Positions 17,583 to 26,148 of a DNA stretch of 64,000 bases are shown one piece after another (position 1 is the stretch's first letter; each line of letters starts with the position of its first letter). The notes beneath the pieces were generated by a model that was not told the origin of the DNA, searched no databases, and worked only from the letters and a program-made list of their open reading frames with translations. Made by a program: the position numbers and the translations under genes. Source of the DNA: Bacteroidaceae bacterium (GTDB lineage Bacteria; Bacteroidota; Bacteroidia; Bacteroidales; Bacteroidaceae); assembly GCA_017520935.1 (NCBI GenBank), contig JAFXEF010000028.1:1-64000 (forward strand), given 5' to 3'.

Positions 17583-17590
17583 TATCTTTG
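17583..17590 (+). promoter_or_regulatory. -7 box of the sensor-kinase gene
   Basis: TATCTTTG matches the -7 consensus; a -33 TTTG is not seen at the right distance. Transcription from it would start near 17594-17597, which favours the ATG at 17604 and a nearly leaderless mRNA. Confidence 0.55.
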
Positions 17591-17603
17591 TACAGTGAAG
17601 CAA

Positions 17604-20600
17604 ATGTTCAGATATTTAGTGTTGGGGCTGTGTGCCATGTGGCTGGTGGGTTGCTCGGCGCACGGAGGGCATAGTGCCGGTTCACATCCTGTTGATGAAC
17701 TCAACCGTAGGGCTTATGCATGGCGATACCGTAATCTTGACTCTATGCAACACTATGCTACAAGAGCCTATGAGGAAGCCGGACGCTATAGGCACGGTCG
17801 CACCGTAGCGTGCAATATGCTGGGTTTTGTGGCCTATATGCAGATGGACTATGAGGCTGCACTCGGCTGGTACGACGAGGTGGACAGGCAAGCTGGGTGT
17901 GAACTGGAGAGGCTGGTTGCCGATGTGGGACGGATGAACGTATACTTGCGTACGACAGATAACCTGGAGTTCTACAACTGCCGTGTGAGGGCAACGAAGC
18001 GCCTGGCCCATATAAATGAGGAGGTCGATGTCTTCTCGTTGGTCGAGCAGAGACGTCTGCAATCTGCAGTGAACGATTTGTATATGGTGACGGCACTGCA
18101 TCACTATATGATAGGGCAGCGTCCCGAGGCACACGCAGAGATGGACAAGGTGCCTGATGACGAGGCATTGCGTGCTGACTCTGCACAGTGGCTTATGGCG
18201 CTGTATCTTCGAGGTATAGGACTTGATGTCGATGGCGATACACGAGAGCAGCGTATGCTCCGGCGATATTCGTACCTGAACAACTGCTTGCGTGCAGGTC
18301 GCGACGGTGGATATGGGTATTTCGAAGGCTTGGCTTCGTCGGGCTTGGCCGAGTTGCTGGCCGACTCACTACGCCGTTCCTATGTGGCACATCATCGCCC
18401 CAATTCATTTGCCCAATTAGCAGATAGCACAGAAGAGGTCGTGTTCGCGCTGGCACGTAATGCCCGGCAACGTCTCCATACTTATGGCGATTGCTACGGA
18501 GTGGTGAACGCCACCATACAGACCGCCTCCTTATATAATAGAAAAGGAGAATGTGGAAAAGCCCTTGACATATTGTTCGGCCTGCTTGAAAGCGATACCC
18601 TATTGGTTCCTGATGCGTTGTGCCGTTTGCACGAGGAGGCAAGTGTGGCTTATGCCGGGTTGGGTGATAAGGCTGCATCGGACAACCACCGCAACGAATA
18701 CCTTGACCTGTTAGAGACAACACGTCAGGATAAGGAACTTGAGAGCCGGTATCTCTCGCTCAAGCGCCAACAACGCACGATGAACATTTGGTTGGGAACT
18801 GTTGTGGTAGGATTCGTGTTGTTGGTTGCGCTCATAGCATTGTTTTCGTGGCACCGGCGTAGCAAGGGTAGCGGTTACGAACAGCAATTGCGCAGTCTGC
18901 TGCAAGAGACGGAAAAGAGGGTCTACCTGCATCAACGGCATGTAGCAGCAGGCAAACGCGACAATGTGGTGCGCAAGGCAACCTTTTCCATGGTGGCAGG
19001 TATGATGCCATACATAGACCGCATGGCTCACGAGGTGGAACGCCTGCAGCTACCCGAGGTATGGGGCGATGCGGAACTGAGGACACGCAAGTTGGAATAT
19101 ATAAGCGAACTGACAGAAGAAATCAACCACCTCAATGAGGTATTGGCACATTGGATCAAGACCACACAAGGGATGGTCAACCTCCATATTGAGTCGTTCC
19201 CCTTGAACGAGGTGCTGGAGATGATAGGACGTAGCAGTGCCACCTTTGCGATGAGGGGGATTACTCTCGAGGTGCAGCCTACCGATGCTGTGGTCAAGGC
19301 TGATAAGGCACTCACATTCTTCATGCTCAACACACTGGCCGACAATGCCCGTAAGTTTACATCCGAGGGCGGACATGTCATCGTAGGAGCAAGGCAATAT
19401 GATGAGTATGTAGAGCTGTCCGTCACTGATAATGGCGTGGGGATGTCGGCCGAGGATATCCATCGTATCCTGCGCGAGAAGGTCTACGATGCTTCGGCTA
19501 TAGGAGGCGACCTCCCGCCCAGTCAGCGCAAGAACAAGGGTAGCGGGTTTGGCCTGCTCAATTGTAAGGGCATTATAGAAAAGTATCGTAAGACAGATTC
19601 GTTGTTCGAGGTCTGTCGCCTGGGTATCGATAGTCGGGTAGGTGAGGGCAGCAGGTTCTGGTTCCGTCTGCCCAAGGGAATACGCCGCCTGACCACCTTA
19701 CTGTATGTGATGATGTTGCCGGCCTTGGCAATGGCAGGTGAGGCTGTTGTGCTTTCAAATGATTGGGCACAGCAAGAACCCTATGATACCCTCCTGATTC
19801 AAGCCTCGTCCTTTGCCGATAGTGTATATTTTGCCAATGTGGACGGTCGTTACGAGGAAGCACTCAGCTTTGCCGATTCGGCCATAGCTTACCTCAACGC
19901 CCACCACCGCAAGTATGCTACTGAGTATATAGCCCCGCTCACAGCAGTGCGTGGTGCAGGAAACGATGTGGAGATAAGTTGGTGGCTGAGCGACTTTGCT
20001 ACCGACTATCACACGATACTCGACATACGCAACGAGCTGGCCGTAGCCAATCTGGCCCTGCAACGCTGGGACGACTACCGGTACAACAACCGTATGTACA
20101 ACGACCTGTACAAGCTCATCAGTGAAGACCGCTCACTCATAGACTATTGCAACCGCATGCAGCGCTACAACAGCAACATTTCTGTGGCGGTACTCATCTG
20201 CGTGTTGCTTGTGCTCGGCTATCTGGCCCTGATTTTATATGGTTTTATGGGGAGAGTCGAGAATGTATATCGCGATATTGAGACTGTGGAGGACGATGAA
20301 CGGCGAGCCCGGCACGAAGAAAACCGCCTGCACGTACAGAATATGGTGCTCGACAATTGCTTGTCTACCATCAAGCACGAAACCGTATACTACCCCAATC
20401 GCATCAAACAGCTTGTGGAGCATCTGGAACAACGTGACGAGCGTATGCAGATGAAGGAATTGGTCAACTACTACAAGGTAGTGTTCACTACGCTCGTCGG
20501 CTGTGCTTCGCGACAGTTGGAGGAGGTTACCTTCCGTCGTTCCGAAGTGAAGGCCAGTGAATTGCTCCACCGTGCAGCGGCATATCATGCCAAGCGCTGC

Positions 20601-20999
20601 CGCACATGTTCCGGCATTCCGCAACCTACAGTCGAGGCCACCGACGATACGGTGCTGTGTGATGTCAGCCTGACTGATTTTCTCTTTGAGCAACTTGTAG
20701 ATGCCTCGCTTGCCGTATCTCCCTCAGATGCGCTGCACCTTGAAGCAAAGACCGACGGTGATTTCATGCGCTTCTCCCTCACCAACACCTCGCGCTCCAT
20801 GTCTGCAGAGATGCTACAGACACTTTTCTACCCTTCACGCATCAGCAATGGGTGCGATGGCTGCCTGCAAGGGGCTGAGTATATCGTGTGTCGTCAAATC
20901 ATACGCGAGCACGATGCTCACTTTAACCATATCGGTTGCCGCATCAAGGCCGAAGCTTCGGCCACTGGCTATACGATATGGTTTACACTGCCTCGTTAA
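17604..20999 (+). CDS. Large TPR sensor protein with two histidine-kinase-like halves (DUF5112/DUF5113 type)
   Basis: The product is 1131 residues. The N-terminus is a lipoprotein-like signal (LVLGLCAMWLVGCS), followed by TPR-like helical repeats to about 380 and a membrane segment (WLGTVVVGFVLLVALIALFSW). A HATPase domain comes next, with N-box NTLADNARKFT, DNGVGM and GSGFGLLN. The second half repeats the plan: a hydrophobic segment, TPR-like region, membrane segment AVLICVLLVLGYLALILYGF, an H-box-like IKHETVYYPNRI and a degenerate ATPase region. It resembles Bacteroidetes DUF5112/DUF5113 proteins. No response regulator is adjacent. An alternative GTG start exists at 17595; I prefer the ATG because of the promoter position. 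Confidence 0.75.
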   Translation: MFRYLVLGLCAMWLVGCSAHGGHSAGSHPVDELNRRAYAWRYRNLDSMQHYATRAYEEAGRYRHGRTVACNMLGFVAYMQMDYEAALGWYDEVDRQAGCELERLVADVGRMNVYLRTTDNLEFYNCRVRATKRLAHINEEVDVFSLVEQRRLQSAVNDLYMVTALHHYMIGQRPEAHAEMDKVPDDEALRADSAQWLMALYLRGIGLDVDGDTREQRMLRRYSYLNNCLRAGRDGGYGYFEGLASSGLAELLADSLRRSYVAHHRPNSFAQLADSTEEVVFALARNARQRLHTYGDCYGVVNATIQTASLYNRKGECGKALDILFGLLESDTLLVPDALCRLHEEASVAYAGLGDKAASDNHRNEYLDLLETTRQDKELESRYLSLKRQQRTMNIWLGTVVVGFVLLVALIALFSWHRRSKGSGYEQQLRSLLQETEKRVYLHQRHVAAGKRDNVVRKATFSMVAGMMPYIDRMAHEVERLQLPEVWGDAELRTRKLEYISELTEEINHLNEVLAHWIKTTQGMVNLHIESFPLNEVLEMIGRSSATFAMRGITLEVQPTDAVVKADKALTFFMLNTLADNARKFTSEGGHVIVGARQYDEYVELSVTDNGVGMSAEDIHRILREKVYDASAIGGDLPPSQRKNKGSGFGLLNCKGIIEKYRKTDSLFEVCRLGIDSRVGEGSRFWFRLPKGIRRLTTLLYVMMLPALAMAGEAVVLSNDWAQQEPYDTLLIQASSFADSVYFANVDGRYEEALSFADSAIAYLNAHHRKYATEYIAPLTAVRGAGNDVEISWWLSDFATDYHTILDIRNELAVANLALQRWDDYRYNNRMYNDLYKLISEDRSLIDYCNRMQRYNSNISVAVLICVLLVLGYLALILYGFMGRVENVYRDIETVEDDERRARHEENRLHVQNMVLDNCLSTIKHETVYYPNRIKQLVEHLEQRDERMQMKELVNYYKVVFTTLVGCASRQLEEVTFRRSEVKASELLHRAAAYHAKRCRTCSGIPQPTVEATDDTVLCDVSLTDFLFEQLVDASLAVSPSDALHLEAKTDGDFMRFSLTNTSRSMSAEMLQTLFYPSRISNGCDGCLQGAEYIVCRQIIREHDAHFNHIGCRIKAEASATGYTIWFTLPR

Positions 21000-21177
21000 A
21001 AAAGCAATGATCGTTGTTTGGCATGTTTGACGCTTCTGGTTTATCGTGTTAACATTAGCTGTCAATAATGCCTTCACTGTAACTCAGTCAACCCAGACTA
21101 CAATAAGGCTAATAGCAGGCAACCAAAACCGTTAACATACAATGAAAATTTTGTTACTACGCGACACATTTTATATC
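21000..21177. other. Intergenic left flank of the 21-bp array
   Basis: Nothing gene-like is seen. The part from about 21135 belongs to the dispersed element that surrounds the 21-bp array, because its sequence also flanks the second copy at 47530-47665. Confidence 0.5.
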
Positions 21178-21264
21178 CCAAGGTTTGGGATATACGTACC
21201 AAGGCTTGGGATGTACATACCAAAGCTTGGGATATACATACCAAGACTTGGGATGCAAAATGCA
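21178..21264 (-). repeat. Four-unit 21-bp tandem array, copy 1
   Basis: Units start at 21178, 21199, 21220 and 21241 with an exact 21-bp period. Each has CCAAGGCTTGG or a variant followed by GATATACATA. The reverse complement matches the array at 47554-47637 unit by unit, including the changed last unit (CAAACCTTGGGATATAAAAT), so the two are copies of one element rather than independent arrays. Lack of stop codons lets a spurious reading frame cross it. Confidence 0.85.
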
Positions 21265-21299
21265 TAGTGAAGAAAAAACTATTCTCGGCCGACGACACA

Positions 21300-21412
21300 C
21301 AGACCTCTACAGGTCTTGTTTCGAAAGACCTATAGGTCATAAAAATAAAGACCTATAGATGATAAATTTTAAGACCTATAGGTGCCTAAATTTGCCACCT
21401 ATAGGAGGCTTG
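21300..21412. repeat. Five-unit ~23-bp palindromic tandem array
   Basis: Units near 21300, 21325, 21348, 21371 and 21394 each hold AGACCTATAGGT or a close variant, with 23-25 bp spacing. The core ACCTATAGGT is a perfect palindrome. The linkers are AT-rich and diverged. No gene overlaps it. Confidence 0.8.
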
Positions 21413-21529
21413 CCGAAAAAACTAAGGGAATGGGATGAAAGGCTATAGGAAAAGCGTCTTTGCAGTGCGATATTTTTATTGCTGCACCTCATTAAACGAC
21501 TTCGTCAAGAATTTACTCCCGCTCGCTGA

Positions 21530-21577
21530 AAAAAGTCCAAGTGAACTTGGCTTTTTGCTCGCTTATTCGTAATTTTG
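21530..21577 (+). promoter_or_regulatory. Palindromic promoter module before the aminotransferase gene
   Basis: An interrupted palindrome (AAAAAGTCCAAG with CTTGGCTTTTT, 21530-21556) is followed by GCTCGCTTATTCG and TAATTTTG (21570-21577). TTGG at 21547-21550 is 19 nt from the -7 box and can serve as -33. The same module precedes mnmE. Confidence 0.7.
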
Positions 21578-21607
21578 CCGTTTAATTACATATACTATAT
21601 ATTATAT

Positions 21608-22807
21608 ATGCCACAGATATCGCAACGCGGAACGCTGATGCCTGCTTCGCCTATACGCAAACTGGTCCCCTTGGCCGATGATGCCAAGGCACGAGGAATA
21701 CATGTATATCACCTCAATATCGGTCAGCCCGACTTGCCTACACCACAGGCTGCCATTGATGCTATACGCAATATTGACCGCAAGGTGCTGGAGTATAGCC
21801 CCTCGCAGGGATACCGCAGCTACCGGGAGAAGCTGGTTGGCTACTACAAGAAGTATGACATCAACCTCACGGCCGACGATATCATCATCACAACGGGGGG
21901 ATCCGAGGCTGTGCTCTTCTCTTTCCTCGCCTGCCTGAACCCGGGCGACGAGATTATCATGCCCGACCCTTTCTATGCCAACTATCAGGCGTTTGCCATC
22001 TCGGCAGGAGCGGTGATACGCACAATTCCTACTACCATAGAAGAGGGGTTCTGCTTGCCCAAGGTGGAGCGTTTTGAGGAACTCATCAATGAGCGCACCA
22101 AGGCGATTATGATATGTAACCCCAACAATCCTACGGGATATCTCTATACGCGCCGCGAGATGAACCAGATACGCGACTTGGTGAAGAAGTATGACCTCTA
22201 TCTCTTTTCTGATGAGGTGTACCGTGAGTTCATATATACTGGGTCGCCCTATATTTCGGCTTGCCATCTTGAGGGCATCGAAGAGAATGTGGTGCTCATC
22301 GATTCGGTGTCGAAGCGATACTCGGAGTGCGGTATACGTATCGGGGCGCTCATTACAAAGAACAAGCAGTTGCGTCAGGCTGTGATGAAGTTCTGCCAAG
22401 CCCGTTTGAGCCCTCCGCTTATCGGGCAGATTGCAGCCGAGGCTTCGCTTGATGAGCCGGAAGGGTATGCACGGGAGACATACGATGAATATGTAGAACG
22501 CCGCAAATGCTTGATTGACGGACTTAACCGTATCCCGGGTGTGTATAGTCCCATCCCTATGGGTGCCTTTTACACGGTGGCCCGTTTGCCGGTCGATGAC
22601 AGTGAGAAATTTTGCGCGTGGTGTCTCAGCGAGTTCGACTATGAGGGGGAAACCGTGATGATGGCTCCTGCCAGCGGATTCTATACTACTCCCGGTGCAG
22701 GACGTAATGAGGTACGTATTGCCTATGTGTTGAAGAAGGATGACCTGCAGCGTGCTCTCGTAGTGCTGCAGAAGGCATTGGAGACTTATCCGGGGAGAAC
22801 TGTTTAA
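21608..22807 (+). CDS. PLP-dependent class I/II aminotransferase
   Basis: The 399-residue protein is a fold-type I aminotransferase of the aspartate aminotransferase family. It has HLNIGQPDLPTP, the turn GGSEAVLF, CNPNNPTG, FSDEVYREF and the PLP-lysine motif SVSKRYSECG, with Lys236 in this numbering. The substrate cannot be fixed from sequence; aspartate or aromatic amino acids are likely. The ATG at 21608 (MPQISQRG) is preferred over 21575, because the longer frame begins inside the promoter -7 box. The gene stands alone in its own transcript and is followed by the permease gene after 85 nt. Confidence 0.9.
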   Translation: MPQISQRGTLMPASPIRKLVPLADDAKARGIHVYHLNIGQPDLPTPQAAIDAIRNIDRKVLEYSPSQGYRSYREKLVGYYKKYDINLTADDIIITTGGSEAVLFSFLACLNPGDEIIMPDPFYANYQAFAISAGAVIRTIPTTIEEGFCLPKVERFEELINERTKAIMICNPNNPTGYLYTRREMNQIRDLVKKYDLYLFSDEVYREFIYTGSPYISACHLEGIEENVVLIDSVSKRYSECGIRIGALITKNKQLRQAVMKFCQARLSPPLIGQIAAEASLDEPEGYARETYDEYVERRKCLIDGLNRIPGVYSPIPMGAFYTVARLPVDDSEKFCAWCLSEFDYEGETVMMAPASGFYTTPGAGRNEVRIAYVLKKDDLQRALVVLQKALETYPGRTV

Positions 22808-22892
22808 GTGGAGGGATGAAAGAGAAAAGATGAAAGCTCGTGCCGTCCGGATGGTAACTTTCTTCTTTCCATTTTCAATTTAAGATAGCAAT

Positions 22893-24131
22893 ATGGAATC
22901 ATTCATCGCCCGGCGACTCTACAAGAGTGAGCAAGGAGGTCGCAGCGTGTCGCGTCCGGCTGTGCTCATAGCTCAGACTGGTGTGGCCTTGGGCTTGGCG
23001 GTGATGCTTGTGACCATAGCGGTGTCGTTTGGATTCAAGCACGAGGTGAGGGAGAAGGCTGTAGGCTTTAGCTCGCATATTCACATCAGCAACTATGAGA
23101 GCGGACAAGGCCATGAAGCGTTGCCTGTTGCTGCTGACAGCGCTTTGCTGGGACACCTTGCCGCGATATCCTCCGTAGAACATGTACAGCGCTATGCTGC
23201 TAAACCCGGTGTTTTCCGTACTGATAATGATTTTATGGGGTATCTGCTCAAGGGGGTGGGAGAGGACTACGACCTTTCGTTCTATGCCCAATATCTGAAA
23301 GAGGGGGTGGTGCCATCGTTTTCTGACAGTGTGGCATCGGGCAACATTCTGATATCCCGTGTCATTGCCGACAAGCTTCAGCTGGACGTAGGTGACAAGG
23401 TAGACTCCTATTTCTTGCAGGGTACTATGCGTGCTCGCCGCTATACGGTGGCCGGAATCTACGAGACGGGATTCAACGAGTATGACCGCCTTTTTGTGAT
23501 TGCCGACCTGAAGGCTGTGCAGGCACTCAACCGCTGGGAGTCTGACCAAGTGACAGGTGTTGAGGTGCTCCTTACCGATTTTAGCAAGGTGGAAGATATG
23601 AGTTGGGAGCTGGGTTCCCTGCTTGACCGCACCGAAGACAAGTATGGCGAGCAATATCTGGTGCAGTCGGTCACCGATGTCAATCCCGGACTCTTTGCCT
23701 GGCTCGATGTGCTGGATATGAATGTATGGCTCATCCTTGCCCTGATGATAGGCGTGGCAGGCTTCACCATGATATCCGGCCTGTTGATACTCATTATCGA
23801 GCGCACTCAGTTTATCGGTATACTCAAGGCCCTCGGTGCGTCCAATGCCTCGGTGCGCAAGGCATTTCTTTACCTTGCCATGCTCATCATCGGCAAGGGT
23901 ATGCTATGGGGAAATATTGTGGGGATGGGTCTCTGTGCGGTACAGAAGTTTACAGGCCTTATCCCGCTTGATCCGGCCAACTATTACCTCGACCGTGTGC
24001 CTATCGAGTTCAATTGGCCTTTTATTGTGATTGTCAACGTGGTGATGTTTGTGCTCTCGGTGCTGATACTTATCGTACCCTCGCATCTTATATCGCGTAT
24101 CTATCCTACCAAGGCAATGCGGTTTGAGTGA
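22893..24131 (+). CDS. FtsX/LolC-LolE-like ABC transporter permease
   Basis: The 412-residue protein has an N-terminal membrane segment (about 25-48), a ~220-residue periplasmic domain of the MacB/LolC type, and three C-terminal membrane segments starting near 275 (VWLILALMIGVAGFTMISGLLILIIERTQFIGILKALGAS). The FtsX-type motif ERTQxIGILKALGA is clear. In LolCDE the permease moves lipoproteins to the outer membrane. No ATPase gene is adjacent here, so the partner must be encoded elsewhere. Bacteroidetes often carry a single fused LolC/E-like permease. Confidence 0.88.
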   Translation: MESFIARRLYKSEQGGRSVSRPAVLIAQTGVALGLAVMLVTIAVSFGFKHEVREKAVGFSSHIHISNYESGQGHEALPVAADSALLGHLAAISSVEHVQRYAAKPGVFRTDNDFMGYLLKGVGEDYDLSFYAQYLKEGVVPSFSDSVASGNILISRVIADKLQLDVGDKVDSYFLQGTMRARRYTVAGIYETGFNEYDRLFVIADLKAVQALNRWESDQVTGVEVLLTDFSKVEDMSWELGSLLDRTEDKYGEQYLVQSVTDVNPGLFAWLDVLDMNVWLILALMIGVAGFTMISGLLILIIERTQFIGILKALGASNASVRKAFLYLAMLIIGKGMLWGNIVGMGLCAVQKFTGLIPLDPANYYLDRVPIEFNWPFIVIVNVVMFVLSVLILIVPSHLISRIYPTKAMRFE

Positions 24132-24232
24132 TTATGGTTTAGAGTTTAGAGATTATGGCACACGGATAACACGGATTTGTCAGATTGTCACAGATTAATT
24201 ATTTTGATTAACCGTTAATCGTAAATAGATAT

Positions 24233-24745
24233 ATGAATTTTTTAGATTTAGTAAAAGCCCGTTATTCAGTGCGCACCTACGAGCAGCGCACCATTGAACC
24301 CGAAAAGTTGCAATATGTGATGGAGTGTACACGCCTTGCCCCCTCGGCAGTCAACCTCCAGCCCTGGAAGTTCCTTGTCGTGAGCAAACCCGAAGATTGT
24401 GCCAAGATACGGCAGTGCTATCATCGTGAGTGGTTTGTAGAGGCTCCCATGTATATCATAGCCTGCTCTAATCACGAGGAATCATGGAAGCGTCGTCGTT
24501 CCGAACCAAAAGATCATGCCGACATCGACATCAGCATTGCCGTTGAGCATCTTTGCCTGGCAGCTGCCGAGGTGGGCTTGGGTACCTGCTGGGTGTGCAA
24601 CTTCGATGTGGAACTCTGCCGCACACTCTTCGGCATTGCCGCCCCCTACGAGCCTGCAGTCCTCATTCCTATAGGATATCCGGCTGCCAATGAGATACCT
24701 GAGAAGAATCGAAAACCTATGGACGAGGTATTTATAAATCTCTAA
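24233..24745 (+). CDS. Nitroreductase-family FMN oxidoreductase
   Basis: The 170-residue protein is a short nitroreductase. It opens with LVKARYSVRTYEQRTI, where the RYSVR motif binds FMN, then LAPSAVNLQPWKFLVV, and later AAAEVGLGTCWVCNF and PIGYPA before the C-terminus. Such enzymes are dimers that reduce nitro compounds or quinones with NAD(P)H; the natural substrate is unknown. The next gene, a lipoprotein, starts 12 nt after its stop, so the two are likely co-transcribed. Confidence 0.92.
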   Translation: MNFLDLVKARYSVRTYEQRTIEPEKLQYVMECTRLAPSAVNLQPWKFLVVSKPEDCAKIRQCYHREWFVEAPMYIIACSNHEESWKRRRSEPKDHADIDISIAVEHLCLAAAEVGLGTCWVCNFDVELCRTLFGIAAPYEPAVLIPIGYPAANEIPEKNRKPMDEVFINL

Positions 24746-24757
24746 AACAAATAAACT

Positions 24758-25237
24758 ATGCAGAAGAACACCTTTTTTGCGAAGCTCCTTACCCTGCTGC
24801 TGATGTTGGGTATGGTAGCATGCCAGAAGCCTATTTACAGCGAGCAACCGATATACGGGAAACTCCGTTTCACTACCGAGCCTCCCTCGAAGGTAACGTT
24901 GGATAATCAAGGAGAGTTTGGCCCTTCAAGCAGATGTAATCCTGGCGACTCTGTCACCGTATTCATGCAGGTGAGCTATACCGGAGCCTATATTACCGAG
25001 GCCGATTATGCTTGGAAACTATATGTAAGTAATGACAGTGTGGTCAGCGCTATTGTCAAGGTGATTGCTCCACACAAGCAGAATACGCCCCCTATGTGGA
25101 CCTTCAAGGCACCCGATGTGGCTGGTGACTATACTGTGACCTTCAAGGCCAAGTATGACTACTCTGCTCAAACGGAAACAGGGCAGATTTATGGTGAGTC
25201 ATCATCATCTACCGCTACATTGACCGTGGTGCGGTGA
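24758..25237 (+). CDS. Putative lipoprotein with Ig-like fold
   Basis: The 159-residue protein has a lipoprotein signal (LLTLLLMLGMVACQK), with the lipobox cysteine at about residue 22. The rest alternates in beta-strand pattern with a PKD/Ig-like feel: GDSVTVFMQVSYTGAYITEADYAWKL and APDVAGDYTVTFKAKYDY. The family is not recognised. It is 12 nt after the nitroreductase gene. The V-ATPase promoter follows, so this gene ends its transcript. Confidence 0.75.
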   Translation: MQKNTFFAKLLTLLLMLGMVACQKPIYSEQPIYGKLRFTTEPPSKVTLDNQGEFGPSSRCNPGDSVTVFMQVSYTGAYITEADYAWKLYVSNDSVVSAIVKVIAPHKQNTPPMWTFKAPDVAGDYTVTFKAKYDYSAQTETGQIYGESSSSTATLTVVR

Positions 25238-25336
25238 TGATAGAAAGGTGATACTTATGGCAATTGAGGTTAAGATTGTTTGCAATATGGCGCTTTATTC
25301 TTAATCTTTTTTGCGCTTTTATTGAGATTTATTTTG

Positions 25337-25344
25337 TAAATTTG
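25337..25344 (+). promoter_or_regulatory. -7 box of the V-ATPase operon
   Basis: TAAATTTG matches the -7 consensus. The -33 region is T-rich but has no exact TTTG at 19-21 nt. Transcription would start near 25351 and give a leader of about 33 nt before the subunit E ATG. Confidence 0.55.
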
Positions 25345-25383
25345 CCGAATTAAAAATAATTGATTTACAAACCTCTTTATAAA

Positions 25384-25974
25384 ATGGAAAAGAACATACA
25401 AGAATTGACCGAAAAAATGTTTCGGGATGGAGTGGAGAAGGGACAGGAAGAGGCTGCACGCATCGTAGCCGCTGCCAATGCCCAGGCTGCTGAGATTGTA
25501 GAAAAGGCACGCAAGGAGGCTGATGCCCTCATTGCTGCTGCCCAGAAATCGGCAGGCGAACTGATGGAAAACACGAAGTCGGAGTTGCGCCTCTTTGCAG
25601 GCCAGTCGGTTAATGCCCTCAAGAGCGAGGTGGCTACCCTGATATCAGACAGGGTGGTAGGCAGCGCTGTTAAGGAACTCACTGCTGACAAAAATGTAAT
25701 GGGTAAGTTTGTAGTGGCACTTGCCGAGAAGTGGGTGGCCGACGAGCCTATCGTAATCTCTACTGCTGACGCTGCTGAGTTGAAGAAGTTCTTTGCGGCT
25801 AATGCCAAGGCACTGCTTGACAAGGGTGTGACTATAGAAGAAGTGAACGGACAGAAGGCGCTCTTCACCATACAGCCTGCCGATGGCTCATATAAGGTGA
25901 ACTTTGGCGAAGAGGAATTTGTAAACTTCTTCAAGTCGTTCCTCCGCCCCGAATTGGTTGAGATGTTGTTCTGA
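25384..25974 (+). CDS. ntpE: V-type ATPase subunit E (peripheral stalk)
   Basis: The 196-residue protein has the typical subunit E plan: an N-terminal Ala/Glu/Lys-rich coiled coil (EKGQEEAARIVAAANAQAAEIVEKARKEA pattern) and a small globular C-terminal domain. It forms the peripheral stalk that holds the catalytic head still. The start is the ATG at 25384 (MEKNIQEL), because the longer frame begins in the leader. It opens the operon E, DUF2764, A, B, D, I, K. Confidence 0.88.
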   Translation: MEKNIQELTEKMFRDGVEKGQEEAARIVAAANAQAAEIVEKARKEADALIAAAQKSAGELMENTKSELRLFAGQSVNALKSEVATLISDRVVGSAVKELTADKNVMGKFVVALAEKWVADEPIVISTADAAELKKFFAANAKALLDKGVTIEEVNGQKALFTIQPADGSYKVNFGEEEFVNFFKSFLRPELVEMLF

Positions 25975-26148
25975 TAATTATAAAATGGGGACCCTCCCCA
26001 AATCCCTCCCTCTATGGAGGGCTTTGCAGACATCGCGAAGCTTTCTCCCCGACGTGAAAAGAGTGTCGGTTGCGCTGGTAGAATTTTTAGGTTCATAAAA
26101 GCGTCTCGCTTGCGAGTTTACCAAAGGGCAGAGGGGGTCTAATATATT
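25975..26148. repeat. Repeat intrusion between V-ATPase genes
   Basis: This 174-bp gap has G/C-run palindromes (CCCTCCC...GGAGGG near 25993-26031) and the motif CAGACATCGCG. The inverted form CGCGATGTCTG recurs inside the following gene, so both stretches look like copies of one small element in opposite orientation. Neighbouring genes in this operon are otherwise tightly packed. Confidence 0.55.

Noticed and set aside
21178..21412. CRISPR array
   Set aside because: The units are adjacent and palindromic, with no unique spacers and no cas genes near.
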